From contig NZ_LMDV01000008.1 in assembly GCF_001425175.1 (NCBI RefSeq), forward strand, positions 541,410 through 605,409: 64,000 nt of DNA. Direction: 5' to 3'. Source of the DNA: Nocardioides sp. Root1257 (GTDB lineage: Bacteria; Actinomycetota; Actinomycetes; Propionibacteriales; Nocardioidaceae). Each line of letters begins with the position of its first letter. Positions within the stretch are counted from its first letter, which is position 1. The translations under genes were made by a program, and so were the position numbers. Shown here in pieces: positions 37,359 through 46,498 of the stretch. The notes under the pieces were generated by a model. It made no database searches, had not been told where the DNA came from, and worked only from the letters and a program-made list of their open reading frames with translations.

Positions 37359-38234
37359 ATGGCGAAGCGAGTGACGGCATCGGTGGTGATCCCGGCGCAC
37401 AACGAGGCGCAGGTGGTCGAGGCCACCCTGCGGACGTTGCTCGGCGACGTGGTGCCCGGCACCTTCGACGTCGTCGTCGTCTGCAACGGGTGCAGCGACG
37501 ACACCGCGGACCGGGCCCGATCGGTGGCCGGCGTCCGCGTGGTCGAGATCGCGGAGCCCTCGAAGGCTCGCGCGACCGTCGTCGGCAACCGCGCCACGAC
37601 GGTCTTCCCGCGCGTGCACCTCGACGCGGACGTCGCGATCACCGGTGCGGACGTCCTCCGCCTCGTCGAGCCGATCCGGGCCGGCACGGCCCTGGCGACC
37701 GGGCCGCGACGGGTCGTCCCGACCGACGGGTGCAGCTGGGTCGTGCGTGCGTACTACCGCGTCTGGCAGTCCCTGCCGGAGGTGCGGAGCGGACTCTTCG
37801 GCCGTGGAGTCGTGGCGCTGTCGGCCGCAGGGCAGGCACGGGTCGACCTCCGGGCGGGGATGATGAACGACGACCTCGCGATGTCGGAGGCCTTCCTCCC
37901 GACCGAGCGTCAGGTGGTCACCGAGGCCACGGTCGTGGTGCACCCCCCGCGGACGACCGCGGACCTGGTCCTGCGCCGCACCCGAGTCGCGACCGGCAAC
38001 ACCCAGGCCGCCGACCTCGGCGTGCGCCGGACCTCGGCGACCTCGCTGACCACGCTCGCCGCGCTGGCCGTCCGGGATCCGCGCCTCGCGCTGCGGGTGC
38101 CGGTCTTCCTGGCCGTCGGCCTGGTCGCCCGCCGCCGGTCCCGCAGGGCCGTCCGCGCCGGCGACTACACGACCTGGTTGCGGGACGAGAGCTCCCGTCT
38201 CCGTACCGAACGACCGCAGACGTCTTCGCGCTGA
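37359..38234 (+). CDS. Family 2 glycosyltransferase
   Basis: A 291-residue enzyme, ATG at 37359 with a strong GAGGGGG ribosome site. GT-A fold: VVIPAHNEAQVVEATL, VVVVCNGCSDDTADRA and the metal-binding DxD in VHLDADVAITG. A hydrophobic stretch near residue 240-265 could sit in the membrane. Family members transfer sugars from nucleotide donors to lipid-linked or protein acceptors. It precedes the large secreted DUF4082 protein by 40 bp on the same strand, so it might modify that protein, or contribute to the polysaccharide. Confidence 0.88.
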   Translation: MAKRVTASVVIPAHNEAQVVEATLRTLLGDVVPGTFDVVVVCNGCSDDTADRARSVAGVRVVEIAEPSKARATVVGNRATTVFPRVHLDADVAITGADVLRLVEPIRAGTALATGPRRVVPTDGCSWVVRAYYRVWQSLPEVRSGLFGRGVVALSAAGQARVDLRAGMMNDDLAMSEAFLPTERQVVTEATVVVHPPRTTADLVLRRTRVATGNTQAADLGVRRTSATSLTTLAALAVRDPRLALRVPVFLAVGLVARRRSRRAVRAGDYTTWLRDESSRLRTERPQTSSR

Positions 38235-38274
38235 CCACCGCGCTGAGAGAACCGAGAAGGCTCAGAGAACAGAG

Positions 38275-41200
38275 ATGAACATGTCCGTGTCGAAGCCGCA
38301 CCACCCCCTCCGTCCGTCTCGGTTCCGCAGGTCCCGCACGGGGTCCGTGCTCGTCTGTCTCGTGATGGTGCTGTCCGGACTGGCAGCGGTGACCGCGGTC
38401 GAGACCGCCGCCGCGGCCGACCCCTGCGGCACCGGTGGCAACAAGATCGCCTGCGAGAACAGCAAGCCCGGCAGCCCGCCGAGCGTCTGGGACGTGGACG
38501 GCGCCGGGGACGACTCGATCCAGGGCTTCGCGACGGACATCAGCGTCAACGTCGGGTCGCGGATCGACTTCAAGATCGACACGAGCGCCTCGGCGTACTC
38601 GATCACGATCTTCCGGATGGGGTGGTACGGCGGTGACGGCGCCCGCGAGATCACCACGGTGAACCCGTCGGCCTCGTTGCCGCAGCACCAGCCGCAGTGC
38701 ATCACCGACGCGACCACCGAGCTGTACGACTGCGGGACCTGGGGCGTGTCGGCGTCGTGGAACGTCCCGTCCACCGCCGTGTCCGGCGTCTACATCGCGC
38801 TGCTGAAGCGCAACGACAACGGCGACGCCAGTCACATCACCTTCGTGGTGCGCGACGACGCGAGCACGTCGAACGTCGTCTTCCAGACCTCGGACCCGAC
38901 GTGGCAGGCCTACAACACGTACGGCGGCTCGGACTTCTACCAGGGCGCCGCCAACGGTCGCGCCTACAAGATCAGCTACAACCGGCCGGTCCTGACGCGC
39001 GACGGCATCGGCGGCCGCGACTTCTTCTTCTCCAACGAGTACCCGGCGGTGCGCTTCCTCGAGCGCAACGGGTACGACGTGAGCTACATGGCGGGCGTGG
39101 ACACCGATCGCCGTGGCGCCCTGATCAAGAACCACAAGGTCTTCCTGTCGGTCGGCCACGACGAGTACTGGAGCGGCGCCCAGCGTGCGAACGTCGAGGC
39201 GGCGCGGGACGCCGGCGTCAACCTCCAGTTCCTGAGCGGCAACGAGATCTACTGGCGCACGAGGTACGAGGCCTCGGCCGACAGCAGCCACACGGCGTAC
39301 CGCACCCTCGTCTCCTACAAGGAGACCTGGGCGCAGGACAAGATCGACCCGTCCTCCGAGTGGACGGGCACCTGGCGAGACCCTCGGTTCGCGCCCAAGA
39401 GTGCGGGCGGTGGGCTGCAGGAGAACGCGCTGTCCGGGACGATCTTCATGTCCAACGTCACCGACCTCCCGGTCACGGTGAGCAAGGCCGAGGGCAAGCT
39501 GCGGCTCTGGCGAAATACCGGGCTCAGCTCGATGGTCGCCAACACCACCGCGCTTGCTCCACACACGGTCGGCTACGAGTCCGACGAGGACCAGGACAAC
39601 GGGTCGCGACCACCGGGTCTGATCGACATGTCGACGGTCAGCGGAGCGATCGCTGGTCAGTACATGCAGGACTACGGGTCACTCGTCGGCGACGGCACGA
39701 CGACCCACCACATCACGCTCTACAAGGCGCCGAGCGGCGCGCTCGTCTTCGGCGCCGGCAGCGTCCAGTGGACCTGGGGCCTCGACGAGGAGCACGACTC
39801 GCCGTTCGCGGCAGAGCCTGCGGACCAGCGGATGCAGCAGGCGCAGGTCAACCTGCTCGCCGACATGGGGGCGCAGCCCACCACGCTGATGTCCACGCTC
39901 TCGGCGGCGACGAAGTCGACCGACACCGCGGCGCCGACCGTCGCCATCTCGACACCCGCCGCGGGTGCGGCCACCGCCAACGGCACCCAGGTGACCGTCA
40001 CCGGGACCGCCGCTGACACCGGTGGCGGCGTCGTCGCCGGCGTCGAGTACTCGACGGACGCCGGCAGCAGCTGGCACCCGGCCACCGGCACCACGGCGTG
40101 GTCCTTCACGTTCGTGCAGCACGGCATCGGCGACAACGCCTTCCGGGTCCGCGCCGTCGACGACAGCGCGAACATCGGGACCGCCGTCAGCCGCAGCCTC
40201 GCCGTCTCCTGCCCGTGCTCGATCTACGGGAGCGCGCCGCCGCCCACCAAGATCCTGACGAACGCGGGCGTCGCGACGCAGGCCGCCAACGACTCGTCGG
40301 CCGCCGAGCTGGGCGTGCGGTTCACGCCGACCACGAGCGGCTTCATCACCGGGGTGCGGTTCTTCAAGGGCACCGGCAACACCGGCACGCACGTCGGGTC
40401 GCTGTGGAGCAGCGCCGGCCAGCAGCTCGGCACGGCCACCTTCGCCAACGAGTCCGCGACCGGGTGGCAGACCGTGAGCTTCAACGCGGCGGTGCCGGTC
40501 ACCGCGGGGCAGACCTACGTCGTCTCGTACACCGCGCCGAACGGGCACTACGCCAACCAGCCGGACGCCTTCTCCGCCCAGGGCATCGACGCCTCGCCGT
40601 TCCAGGTCGCGGGCGGGTACGGCGCCGTGCCCGCGGGCGTGTACGGCAACGCCGGCGCGTTCCCCGACCAGAGCTACAAGAACTCCAGCTACTTCGTCGA
40701 CGTCGTCTTCTCGACCACCGACACGACGCCGCCGGCGGTCGTGGACCGGTGGCCGCTCGCCGGCTCCTCGTCCGTCGCGCCGTCGACCACGGTGCGCGCC
40801 ACGTTCTCGAAGCCGATGACGGCCGGCACGGTCTCGCTGGTCCTCAAGGACTCCAACGGAACGACGGTGGCCGGCAGCACGGCGTACGACGCCGGCACCC
40901 GCACCGTGACGTTCACCCCGACGGCGGCGCTGTCCGGGTTCGTCCAGTACACCGCGACCGTCAGCGGGACGGACACCACCGGTCTCGTGCTCAGCGCCGG
41001 CAAGACCTGGTCGTTCACGACGGCGCGTCCGGCTGGGGTCCCCGGCGTCTGCCCGTGCTCGCTCTTCGACGAGTCGACGACCCCGACGGTGCTCGAGGTC
41101 AACGACCCGGACGCGGTCACGCTCGGGGTGCGGTTCACGAGCGACGTCGCGGGCTCGGTCACGGGCGTGCGCTTCTACAAGGGCCCGAACAACACGGGCT

Positions 41201-43083
41201 CGCACACCGGGACGCTCTGGTCCGCCAGCGGGACGAAGCTCGCCGAGGGCACGTTCAGCGGTGAGTCCACCAGCGGCTGGCAGACGCTGACGTTCACCTC
41301 GCCGGTCGCGATCACCAAGAACACCGAGTACGTCGCGTCGTACCGCACGACCGTAGGTCGCTACTCGGCGACCCCGAACGCGTTCGCCGCGGCCGACCTG
41401 TCGAAGGCGCCGCTCCGCGTGACGTCGACGGCGGGTGCCTACACGTACGGGACCGGGTTCCCGTCGACCTCGGCCTCGACCAGCTACCTGGTCGACGTCG
41501 TCTTCCAGAAGGGTGCGCCGACGATCTCGGTCACCTCGCAGGCGCCCGCACCCAACGCGGTCGACGTCCCGCGCGGCACCACGATCGGGATCCAGGTCTC
41601 CGACCCGCTCGCGTCCGGGTACGCCGTCGCGGTGACGCAGCAGCCGAGCGGTCAGGCGATCGCGGGCACCACGGTCCTCGACCCGTCGGCCACCCAGCTG
41701 ACGTTCACCCCGTCGGCGACGCTGCCGGCGGACAGCGACATCCGGGTGCAGGTGAGCGGGCTGAAGTCCCAGGAGGGCGCGACGCTGGCCACCCAGACGT
41801 GGACCTTCCACACCCGAGGGCCGGACTCCGTCACCAGCCAGTCGCTGTTCACGGGCCAGGTGCCCCAGGTGACGGCCGTGGACGAGAGCTCCCCGGTCGA
41901 GCTCGGCACGGCGTTCAGCCCGACCCGCAACGGCACGGTGACCGGGATCCGCTTCTACAAGGGCCCCGGCAACAACGGCACCCACACGGGCTCGCTCTGG
42001 AGCTCGTCCGGCACGCGACTGGCGACGGTCACGTTCGCCAACGAGACGGCGAACGGCTGGCAGCAGGCCGCGCTGTCCTCGCCGGTCACGCTGACGGCCG
42101 GGACGACGTACGTCGTGTCGTACTACGCGCCCCAGGGGCACTACTCCTACACGCCGGGGTTCTTCTCGTCCGCGCTGACGTCCGGTGACCTCACCGCGCC
42201 AGCAGACTCGAACGGGCGCTACCTCTACGGCGCCGGCGGCGGGTTCCCGACGTTCAGCTACAACGCGTCGTCGTACTTCGTCGACGTGGTGTTCGAGCCC
42301 GCGACACCGACGATCAGCGTGACCGGCCGGCTGCCCGCCTCGGGGGCGACCAACGTCCCTCGTGGTGTCGCGCCGTCGATCACGTTCGACGAGCCGGTGG
42401 CCACGGGCTACACGATGACGGCCAAGCAGGGGGTGACGACGATCCCCGGCACGGTCGCGCTCTCCGACGACCAGAAGACGCTGACGTTCACGCCGTCGGC
42501 GAGCCTGCCTGCGGATGCCGACGTGACCGTCACCGTCTCCGGGGTCGTGTCGACCCGAGGGGCCGTCCTGCCCACGCAGACGTGGACCTTCCACACCGAG
42601 CCGCCGACGACCGTGCTGACGTCGTTGTTCGACGGCCAGACCCCGGCCACGACCTCGGTCAACGACGGCGACCCGGTGGAGCTCGGCACGTCGTTCACGC
42701 CGAGCGTCAACGGTCAGGTGACGCAGGTGCGCTTCTACAAGGGCGCGGGCAACACCGGTGTGCACACCGGCTCGATCTGGTCCTCGACCGGGACGCGGCT
42801 CGCGACGGTGACCTTCACCGGTGAGTCCGCCAGCGGGTGGCAGACGGCGACCTTCGCATCACCGGTCTCGCTGACCGGTGGCCAGACCTACGTCGTGTCG
42901 TACTACGCACCCAACGGCCACTACTCGGCGACGGGGGCGTTCTTCGGCTCCGGCTGGACGTCCGGCGTCCTGACGGCACCGGCGACCAACAACGGGCGCT
43001 ATCTCTACGGCAGCGGTGGCGGCTTCCCGAACAGCTCCTGGAACGCGACGAACTACTTCGTCGACGTGGTGTTCCGCAGCTGA
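38275..43083 (+). CDS. Giant secreted protein: dimethylformamidase-like domain, Ig-like domains and four DUF4082 repeats
   Basis: The product has 1,602 residues with a signal peptide ending near residue 47. Residues about 55-545 resemble the large-subunit domain of N,N-dimethylformamidase: MGWYGGDGAR, FFFSNEYPAVRFLERNGYDV, LSVGHDEYWSG, FLSGNEIYWRTRYE. Then an Ig-like domain (about 547-640) and four DUF4082 units (about 647-812, 926-1078, 1190-1340, 1449-1601), each with the pattern VRFYKG..N.G.HTG.LWS and ending SYFVDVVF, separated by Big_5-type Ig domains (TWTFHT endings). Repeats 3 and 4 are also close at DNA level. DUF4082 domains are thought to be carbohydrate-related. Probably an extracellular enzyme or matrix protein of the polysaccharide layer; activity unknown. 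Confidence 0.9.
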   Translation: MNMSVSKPHHPLRPSRFRRSRTGSVLVCLVMVLSGLAAVTAVETAAAADPCGTGGNKIACENSKPGSPPSVWDVDGAGDDSIQGFATDISVNVGSRIDFKIDTSASAYSITIFRMGWYGGDGAREITTVNPSASLPQHQPQCITDATTELYDCGTWGVSASWNVPSTAVSGVYIALLKRNDNGDASHITFVVRDDASTSNVVFQTSDPTWQAYNTYGGSDFYQGAANGRAYKISYNRPVLTRDGIGGRDFFFSNEYPAVRFLERNGYDVSYMAGVDTDRRGALIKNHKVFLSVGHDEYWSGAQRANVEAARDAGVNLQFLSGNEIYWRTRYEASADSSHTAYRTLVSYKETWAQDKIDPSSEWTGTWRDPRFAPKSAGGGLQENALSGTIFMSNVTDLPVTVSKAEGKLRLWRNTGLSSMVANTTALAPHTVGYESDEDQDNGSRPPGLIDMSTVSGAIAGQYMQDYGSLVGDGTTTHHITLYKAPSGALVFGAGSVQWTWGLDEEHDSPFAAEPADQRMQQAQVNLLADMGAQPTTLMSTLSAATKSTDTAAPTVAISTPAAGAATANGTQVTVTGTAADTGGGVVAGVEYSTDAGSSWHPATGTTAWSFTFVQHGIGDNAFRVRAVDDSANIGTAVSRSLAVSCPCSIYGSAPPPTKILTNAGVATQAANDSSAAELGVRFTPTTSGFITGVRFFKGTGNTGTHVGSLWSSAGQQLGTATFANESATGWQTVSFNAAVPVTAGQTYVVSYTAPNGHYANQPDAFSAQGIDASPFQVAGGYGAVPAGVYGNAGAFPDQSYKNSSYFVDVVFSTTDTTPPAVVDRWPLAGSSSVAPSTTVRATFSKPMTAGTVSLVLKDSNGTTVAGSTAYDAGTRTVTFTPTAALSGFVQYTATVSGTDTTGLVLSAGKTWSFTTARPAGVPGVCPCSLFDESTTPTVLEVNDPDAVTLGVRFTSDVAGSVTGVRFYKGPNNTGSHTGTLWSASGTKLAEGTFSGESTSGWQTLTFTSPVAITKNTEYVASYRTTVGRYSATPNAFAAADLSKAPLRVTSTAGAYTYGTGFPSTSASTSYLVDVVFQKGAPTISVTSQAPAPNAVDVPRGTTIGIQVSDPLASGYAVAVTQQPSGQAIAGTTVLDPSATQLTFTPSATLPADSDIRVQVSGLKSQEGATLATQTWTFHTRGPDSVTSQSLFTGQVPQVTAVDESSPVELGTAFSPTRNGTVTGIRFYKGPGNNGTHTGSLWSSSGTRLATVTFANETANGWQQAALSSPVTLTAGTTYVVSYYAPQGHYSYTPGFFSSALTSGDLTAPADSNGRYLYGAGGGFPTFSYNASSYFVDVVFEPATPTISVTGRLPASGATNVPRGVAPSITFDEPVATGYTMTAKQGVTTIPGTVALSDDQKTLTFTPSASLPADADVTVTVSGVVSTRGAVLPTQTWTFHTEPPTTVLTSLFDGQTPATTSVNDGDPVELGTSFTPSVNGQVTQVRFYKGAGNTGVHTGSIWSSTGTRLATVTFTGESASGWQTATFASPVSLTGGQTYVVSYYAPNGHYSATGAFFGSGWTSGVLTAPATNNGRYLYGSGGGFPNSSWNATNYFVDVVFRS

Positions 43084-43100
43084 GCGACGTCGCGGACAGG

Positions 43101-43128
43101 GGGCCTCTCGGCATCGGTCGGGAGGCCC
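43101..43128 (+). terminator. Terminator-like hairpin after the giant protein gene
   Basis: GGGCCTCTCG (43101-43110) pairs with CGGGAGGCCC (43119-43128), 10 bp with one G-T pair, around an 8-base loop. It starts 17 bp after the stop at 43083 and is followed by TTCGG. It separates the giant gene from the amino-sugar operon. Confidence 0.65.
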
Positions 43129-43184
43129 TTCGGCGTGCCCCGAACGCGCACCGGACGAGCCCGTCGACATCGCGCCCCCGGTGC

Positions 43185-43204
43185 TCCCCAAGTTCGGGTA
43201 TAGG
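43185..43204 (+). promoter_or_regulatory. Probable promoter/operator of the amino-sugar/EPS operon
   Basis: TCCCCAAGTTCGGGTATAGG holds a CCC-6-GGG dyad with an AT-leaning centre, overlapped by a -10-like TATAGG (43199-43204). It lies 89 bp upstream of the first operon gene. Similar dyads occur upstream of other genes of the locus (33071, 35688, 36865, 55941). Confidence 0.45.
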
Positions 43205-43293
43205 ACCCCGGCGCTCCCCGTGCCACGCAGGCCCAACGACTGGAATGGCGTCATCGCCCGGTCGCTCGACCGGGCGTCAACACAGGGGGATCG

Positions 43294-44364
43294 ATGTCAT
43301 CTGAGCGCCTCGGCGTCGCGGTGGTGGGAGCCGGCTACTGGGGGCCGAACCTGGTCCGCAACTTCAGTGCCAGTCCGGAGTGGGACCTGGTCGCGGCCTG
43401 CGACCTCGACATCGACCGCGCCAGGAGCGTGGTCGGCGAGCGGAGCGGCGTCGACGTCACGGCCGACCTGGCCGACGTGCTGGCCCGCGACGACGTGGAC
43501 GCGATCGCGATCGCGACGCCGGCGCGGACGCACCGGCACATCGCGACCGAGGCGCTGCGGGCCGGTAAGCACGTCCTGGTCGAGAAGCCGTTGGCCGACA
43601 GCGTCGGGTCCGGCCGCGAGATGGTCGACCTGGCCCGCAGCCAGGGCCTGGTCCTGATGGCGGACCACACCTACTGCTACACGCCGGCCGTCCAGCGGAT
43701 CGCCGAGCTCGTCGCCGAGGGCGCCCTCGGCGAGATCCTCTTCATCGACTCCGTGCGGATCAACCTCGGGCTGGTGCAACCCGACGTCGACGTCTTCTGG
43801 GACCTCGCACCGCACGACCTGTCGATCCTCGACCGGATCCTGCCCGGCGGGCTGCGGCCCCTCGGGGTCGCCGCCCAGGGCGCCGACCCGGTGGGCGCAG
43901 GCAAGGCCTGCGTCGGCTACCTGACGCTCCCGTTCGAGAACGGCTCGATGGCGCACGTCCACGTCAACTGGCTCAGCCCCACCAAGATCCGGCAGATGGT
44001 GATCGGCGGGAGCGAGCGCACGCTGGTCTGGGACGACCTCAACCCGCAGCAGCGGCTCAGTGTCTTCGACCGCGGCGTGGACCTGGTGCAGCAGACGGTC
44101 GACAGCGCGGACCGGCGTACGGCGTCGATCTCCTACCGGCTCGGAGACACCTGGGCGCCCGCCCTGCCGGAGCGAGAGGCGCTCGGCGAGATGGTCGCCG
44201 AGCTCGCCCGCAGCATCCGCGGGCAGTCGGCTCCCCAGACCGACGGCCACGCGGGCCTGCGCGTGCTCAGCGTGCTCGAAGCGGCGGCCACCAGCCTGCG
44301 GGCGCGCGGCGCTCTCGTCGACGTCATGTCCACCGACCAGCCTGAACTGGAGATCGTCCGATGA
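43294..44364 (+). CDS. Gfo/Idh/MocA-family sugar oxidoreductase (WbpB/WlbA-like)
   Basis: The product has 356 residues, ATG at 43294 with AGGGGGA upstream. An N-terminal Rossmann domain binds NAD(H): VAVVGAGYWGPNLVRNF. The family signature VLVEKPLADSVGSG (EKP) is at about residues 93-106, and the C-terminal domain carries the substrate side (DVFWDLAPHDLSIL). In WbpB/WlbA-type pathways this enzyme oxidises C3 of a UDP-GlcNAc-uronate so that an aminotransferase can add nitrogen. First gene of an 11-gene operon; its stop overlaps the next start (ATGA). Confidence 0.9.
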   Translation: MSSERLGVAVVGAGYWGPNLVRNFSASPEWDLVAACDLDIDRARSVVGERSGVDVTADLADVLARDDVDAIAIATPARTHRHIATEALRAGKHVLVEKPLADSVGSGREMVDLARSQGLVLMADHTYCYTPAVQRIAELVAEGALGEILFIDSVRINLGLVQPDVDVFWDLAPHDLSILDRILPGGLRPLGVAAQGADPVGAGKACVGYLTLPFENGSMAHVHVNWLSPTKIRQMVIGGSERTLVWDDLNPQQRLSVFDRGVDLVQQTVDSADRRTASISYRLGDTWAPALPEREALGEMVAELARSIRGQSAPQTDGHAGLRVLSVLEAAATSLRARGALVDVMSTDQPELEIVR

Positions 44365-45359
44365 CCGACCTCAGCGGAGCCCACGTCCTCGTCACCGGAG
44401 GAGCCGGAACGATCGGCTCCACGCTCGTGGACCAGCTGATCGATGCCGGCGCCGCCCGCATCGACGTGATCGACAACCTCGTCCGTGGCACGACGGCCAA
44501 CCTGGAGCCGGCCTTCCAGTCCGGCCGGGTCAACCTCTTCGAGGGCGACATCCGCAACCGGGACCTGCTCTACGACCTCACCCGGCGCAAGGACCTGGTG
44601 TTCCACCAGGCGGCGCTGCGGATCACCCAGTGCGCGGAGGAGCCGCGGCTCGCGCTCCAGGTCCTGGTCGACGGCACCTTCAACGTCATCGAGGCCGCGG
44701 CGGACGCGCGGGTGTCCAAGGTGGTCGCCGCCTCCTCGGCCTCCGTCTACGGGATGGCCGAGAAGTTCCCGACCGGCGAGCGTCACCACCACCACGACAA
44801 CGACACGTTCTACGGGGCCGCGAAGTCGTTCAACGAGGGGATGCTCCGCAGCTTCCGGGCCATGCGCGGGCTCGACTACGTCGCGCTGCGCTACTTCAAC
44901 GTCTACGGCCCGCGGATGGACGTCCACGGGCTCTACACCGAGGTGCTGGTGCGGTGGATGGAACGCATCGCCGACGGCAAGCCCCCGCTGATCTTCGGCG
45001 ACGGCTCCCAGACGATGGACTTCGTCTTCACCCGCGACATCGCCCGCGCCAACGTCCTCGCCGCCGCCGGTGACGTCGTCGAGGGCACCTACAACGTGGC
45101 GAGCGGGACCGAGACCAGCCTGGTCGATCTCGCACACGCGCTGCTGAAGGTCATGGGCTCCGACCTGGACGTCGAGCACGGCCCGGCACGCGCGGTCAAC
45201 GGCGTGGAACGTCGGCTGGCCGACGTGCGTGCCGCCCAGCGCGACCTCGGGTTCACCGCGGAGGTCGGGTTGGAGGACGGTCTCCGCGAGCTGGTCGAGT
45301 GGTGGACGCCGCTGCGCGACCAGGTCGCCAACGGGCGACAGAGGGTGGTGACCTGGTGA
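44361..45359 (+). CDS. NAD-dependent sugar epimerase/dehydratase (extended SDR)
   Basis: The product has 332 residues and starts in the ATGA overlap. The N-terminal NAD site is VLVTGGAGTIGSTLVDQL; the catalytic Tyr-Lys pair is in FYGAAKSFNEG with the preceding Ser in AASSASVYG. The C-terminal part (FNVYGPRMDVHG, FGDGSQTMDFVFTRDIA) is that of UDP-glucose 4-epimerase-like proteins. It interconverts a nucleotide sugar for repeat-unit synthesis. A short His run (RHHHHDND) sits before the catalytic Tyr. GTGA overlap with the next gene. Confidence 0.9.
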   Translation: MTDLSGAHVLVTGGAGTIGSTLVDQLIDAGAARIDVIDNLVRGTTANLEPAFQSGRVNLFEGDIRNRDLLYDLTRRKDLVFHQAALRITQCAEEPRLALQVLVDGTFNVIEAAADARVSKVVAASSASVYGMAEKFPTGERHHHHDNDTFYGAAKSFNEGMLRSFRAMRGLDYVALRYFNVYGPRMDVHGLYTEVLVRWMERIADGKPPLIFGDGSQTMDFVFTRDIARANVLAAAGDVVEGTYNVASGTETSLVDLAHALLKVMGSDLDVEHGPARAVNGVERRLADVRAAQRDLGFTAEVGLEDGLRELVEWWTPLRDQVANGRQRVVTW

Positions 45360-46498
45360 CCCGGATCAACGTGATGCAGCCATGGCTCGGCGAGGAGGAG
45401 ATCACCGCGGTCGCCCGGGTCATCGAGTCCGGGTGGGTCGCCCAGGGGCCGCAGGTCGCCGCGTTCGAGGAGGCGTTCGCCGAGGCCCAGGACGTGGAGT
45501 TCGCCGTCGCGACCTCCAGCTGCACCACCGCGCTGCACCTCGCGCTCGCCGTCGCCGGCGTCGGACCGGGCGACGACGTCGTGGTGCCGTCGTACTCCTT
45601 CATCGCGACCGCCAACGCCGCGACGTACGTCGGGGCCCGGCCGGTCTTCGCGGACGTCGAGCCCGAGACGGGCAACGTGTCGGCCGAGACCCTCGCCACC
45701 GCGCTCACGCCGCGCACCCGGGCGGTGATCGTCGTGCACCAGGGCGGCGTGCCCGCCGACCTCGCCCCGATCTACCGGCTCTGCGATCCGCTCGGCATCG
45801 TGGTCGTCGAGGACGCGGCGTGCGCCGCCGGGTCCACCTACCGCGGTCGGCCGGTCGGCGCGGCGGCAGACATCGCCGCCTGGTCGTTCCACCCCCGCAA
45901 GCTCCTGACCACCGGTGAGGGCGGGATGATCACGACCGGTCGCGCGGAGTGGGCGGGCCGGGCCCGGCTGCTGCGCGAGCACGCGATGAGCGTGTCGGCC
46001 GCCGATCGCCACGCGAGCGTGCTGGCCCCGCCGGAGGTGTACGCCGAGGTCGGCTTCAACTTCCGGATGACCGACCTGCAGGCCGCCGTCGGGCTGGTCC
46101 AGCTGGCACGCCTCCCGGAGATGGTCGCGCGGCGGCGCGCCCTGGCCGCGGGCTACCAGAAGGCGATCGCCGACATCGACGGCCTGCGCGCCGTGGCCGA
46201 CCCGGAGTGGGGGACCGGCAACTACCAGTCGTTCTGGGTCGAGGTCGAGCCGGGCTACCCGGTCGACCGGGAGGGCCTGATGACCCGGCTCGCCGAGGCC
46301 GACATCTCCGCGCGTCGCGGCATCATGGCGGCGCACCGCCAGCCGGCGTACGCCGGGGCAGACACCGGTGACGTCCCGCTGCCCGTGACCGAGCGGCTCA
46401 CCGACAACACCCTCATCCTGCCGCTGTTCCACCAGCTCTCCGACTCCGAGCAGGCCCGCGTGGTCGACGTGCTCGTGGACCCCGGGCGACGCCGGTGA
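45356..46498 (+). CDS. DegT/DnrJ/EryC1-family sugar aminotransferase
   Basis: A 380-residue PLP enzyme, GTG at 45356. The fold-type I sugar aminotransferase features are clear: VATSSCTTALHLAL phosphate-binding turn, VEDAACAAGSTYRG with the cofactor Asp, and the Schiff-base Lys in WSFHPRKLLTTGEGGM (about residue 185). It adds an amino group from glutamate to a keto-sugar nucleotide. The NeuD-like acetyltransferase that follows (GTGA overlap) would acylate the amine. Confidence 0.93.
   Translation: MTRINVMQPWLGEEEITAVARVIESGWVAQGPQVAAFEEAFAEAQDVEFAVATSSCTTALHLALAVAGVGPGDDVVVPSYSFIATANAATYVGARPVFADVEPETGNVSAETLATALTPRTRAVIVVHQGGVPADLAPIYRLCDPLGIVVVEDAACAAGSTYRGRPVGAAADIAAWSFHPRKLLTTGEGGMITTGRAEWAGRARLLREHAMSVSAADRHASVLAPPEVYAEVGFNFRMTDLQAAVGLVQLARLPEMVARRRALAAGYQKAIADIDGLRAVADPEWGTGNYQSFWVEVEPGYPVDREGLMTRLAEADISARRGIMAAHRQPAYAGADTGDVPLPVTERLTDNTLILPLFHQLSDSEQARVVDVLVDPGRRR

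Noticed and set aside
36887..38278. Plus-strand open frame covering the long spacer and the glycosyltransferase in another frame
   Set aside because: The part in the spacer has no coding character and the rest is a frame-shifted reading of the glycosyltransferase gene.
39679..42765. 1,028-codon open frame antisense to the giant DUF4082 protein gene
   Set aside because: It exists only because high-GC third positions remove stops on the other strand. Its composition is Arg/Val/Gly/Asp and no family is recognisable.
38275..43083. Tandem DNA repeats possibly marking a CRISPR-like or transposon array
   Set aside because: The repeats are in frame, about 0.7-0.8 kb apart and encode DUF4082/Ig domains; there are no short identical repeats with unique spacers.
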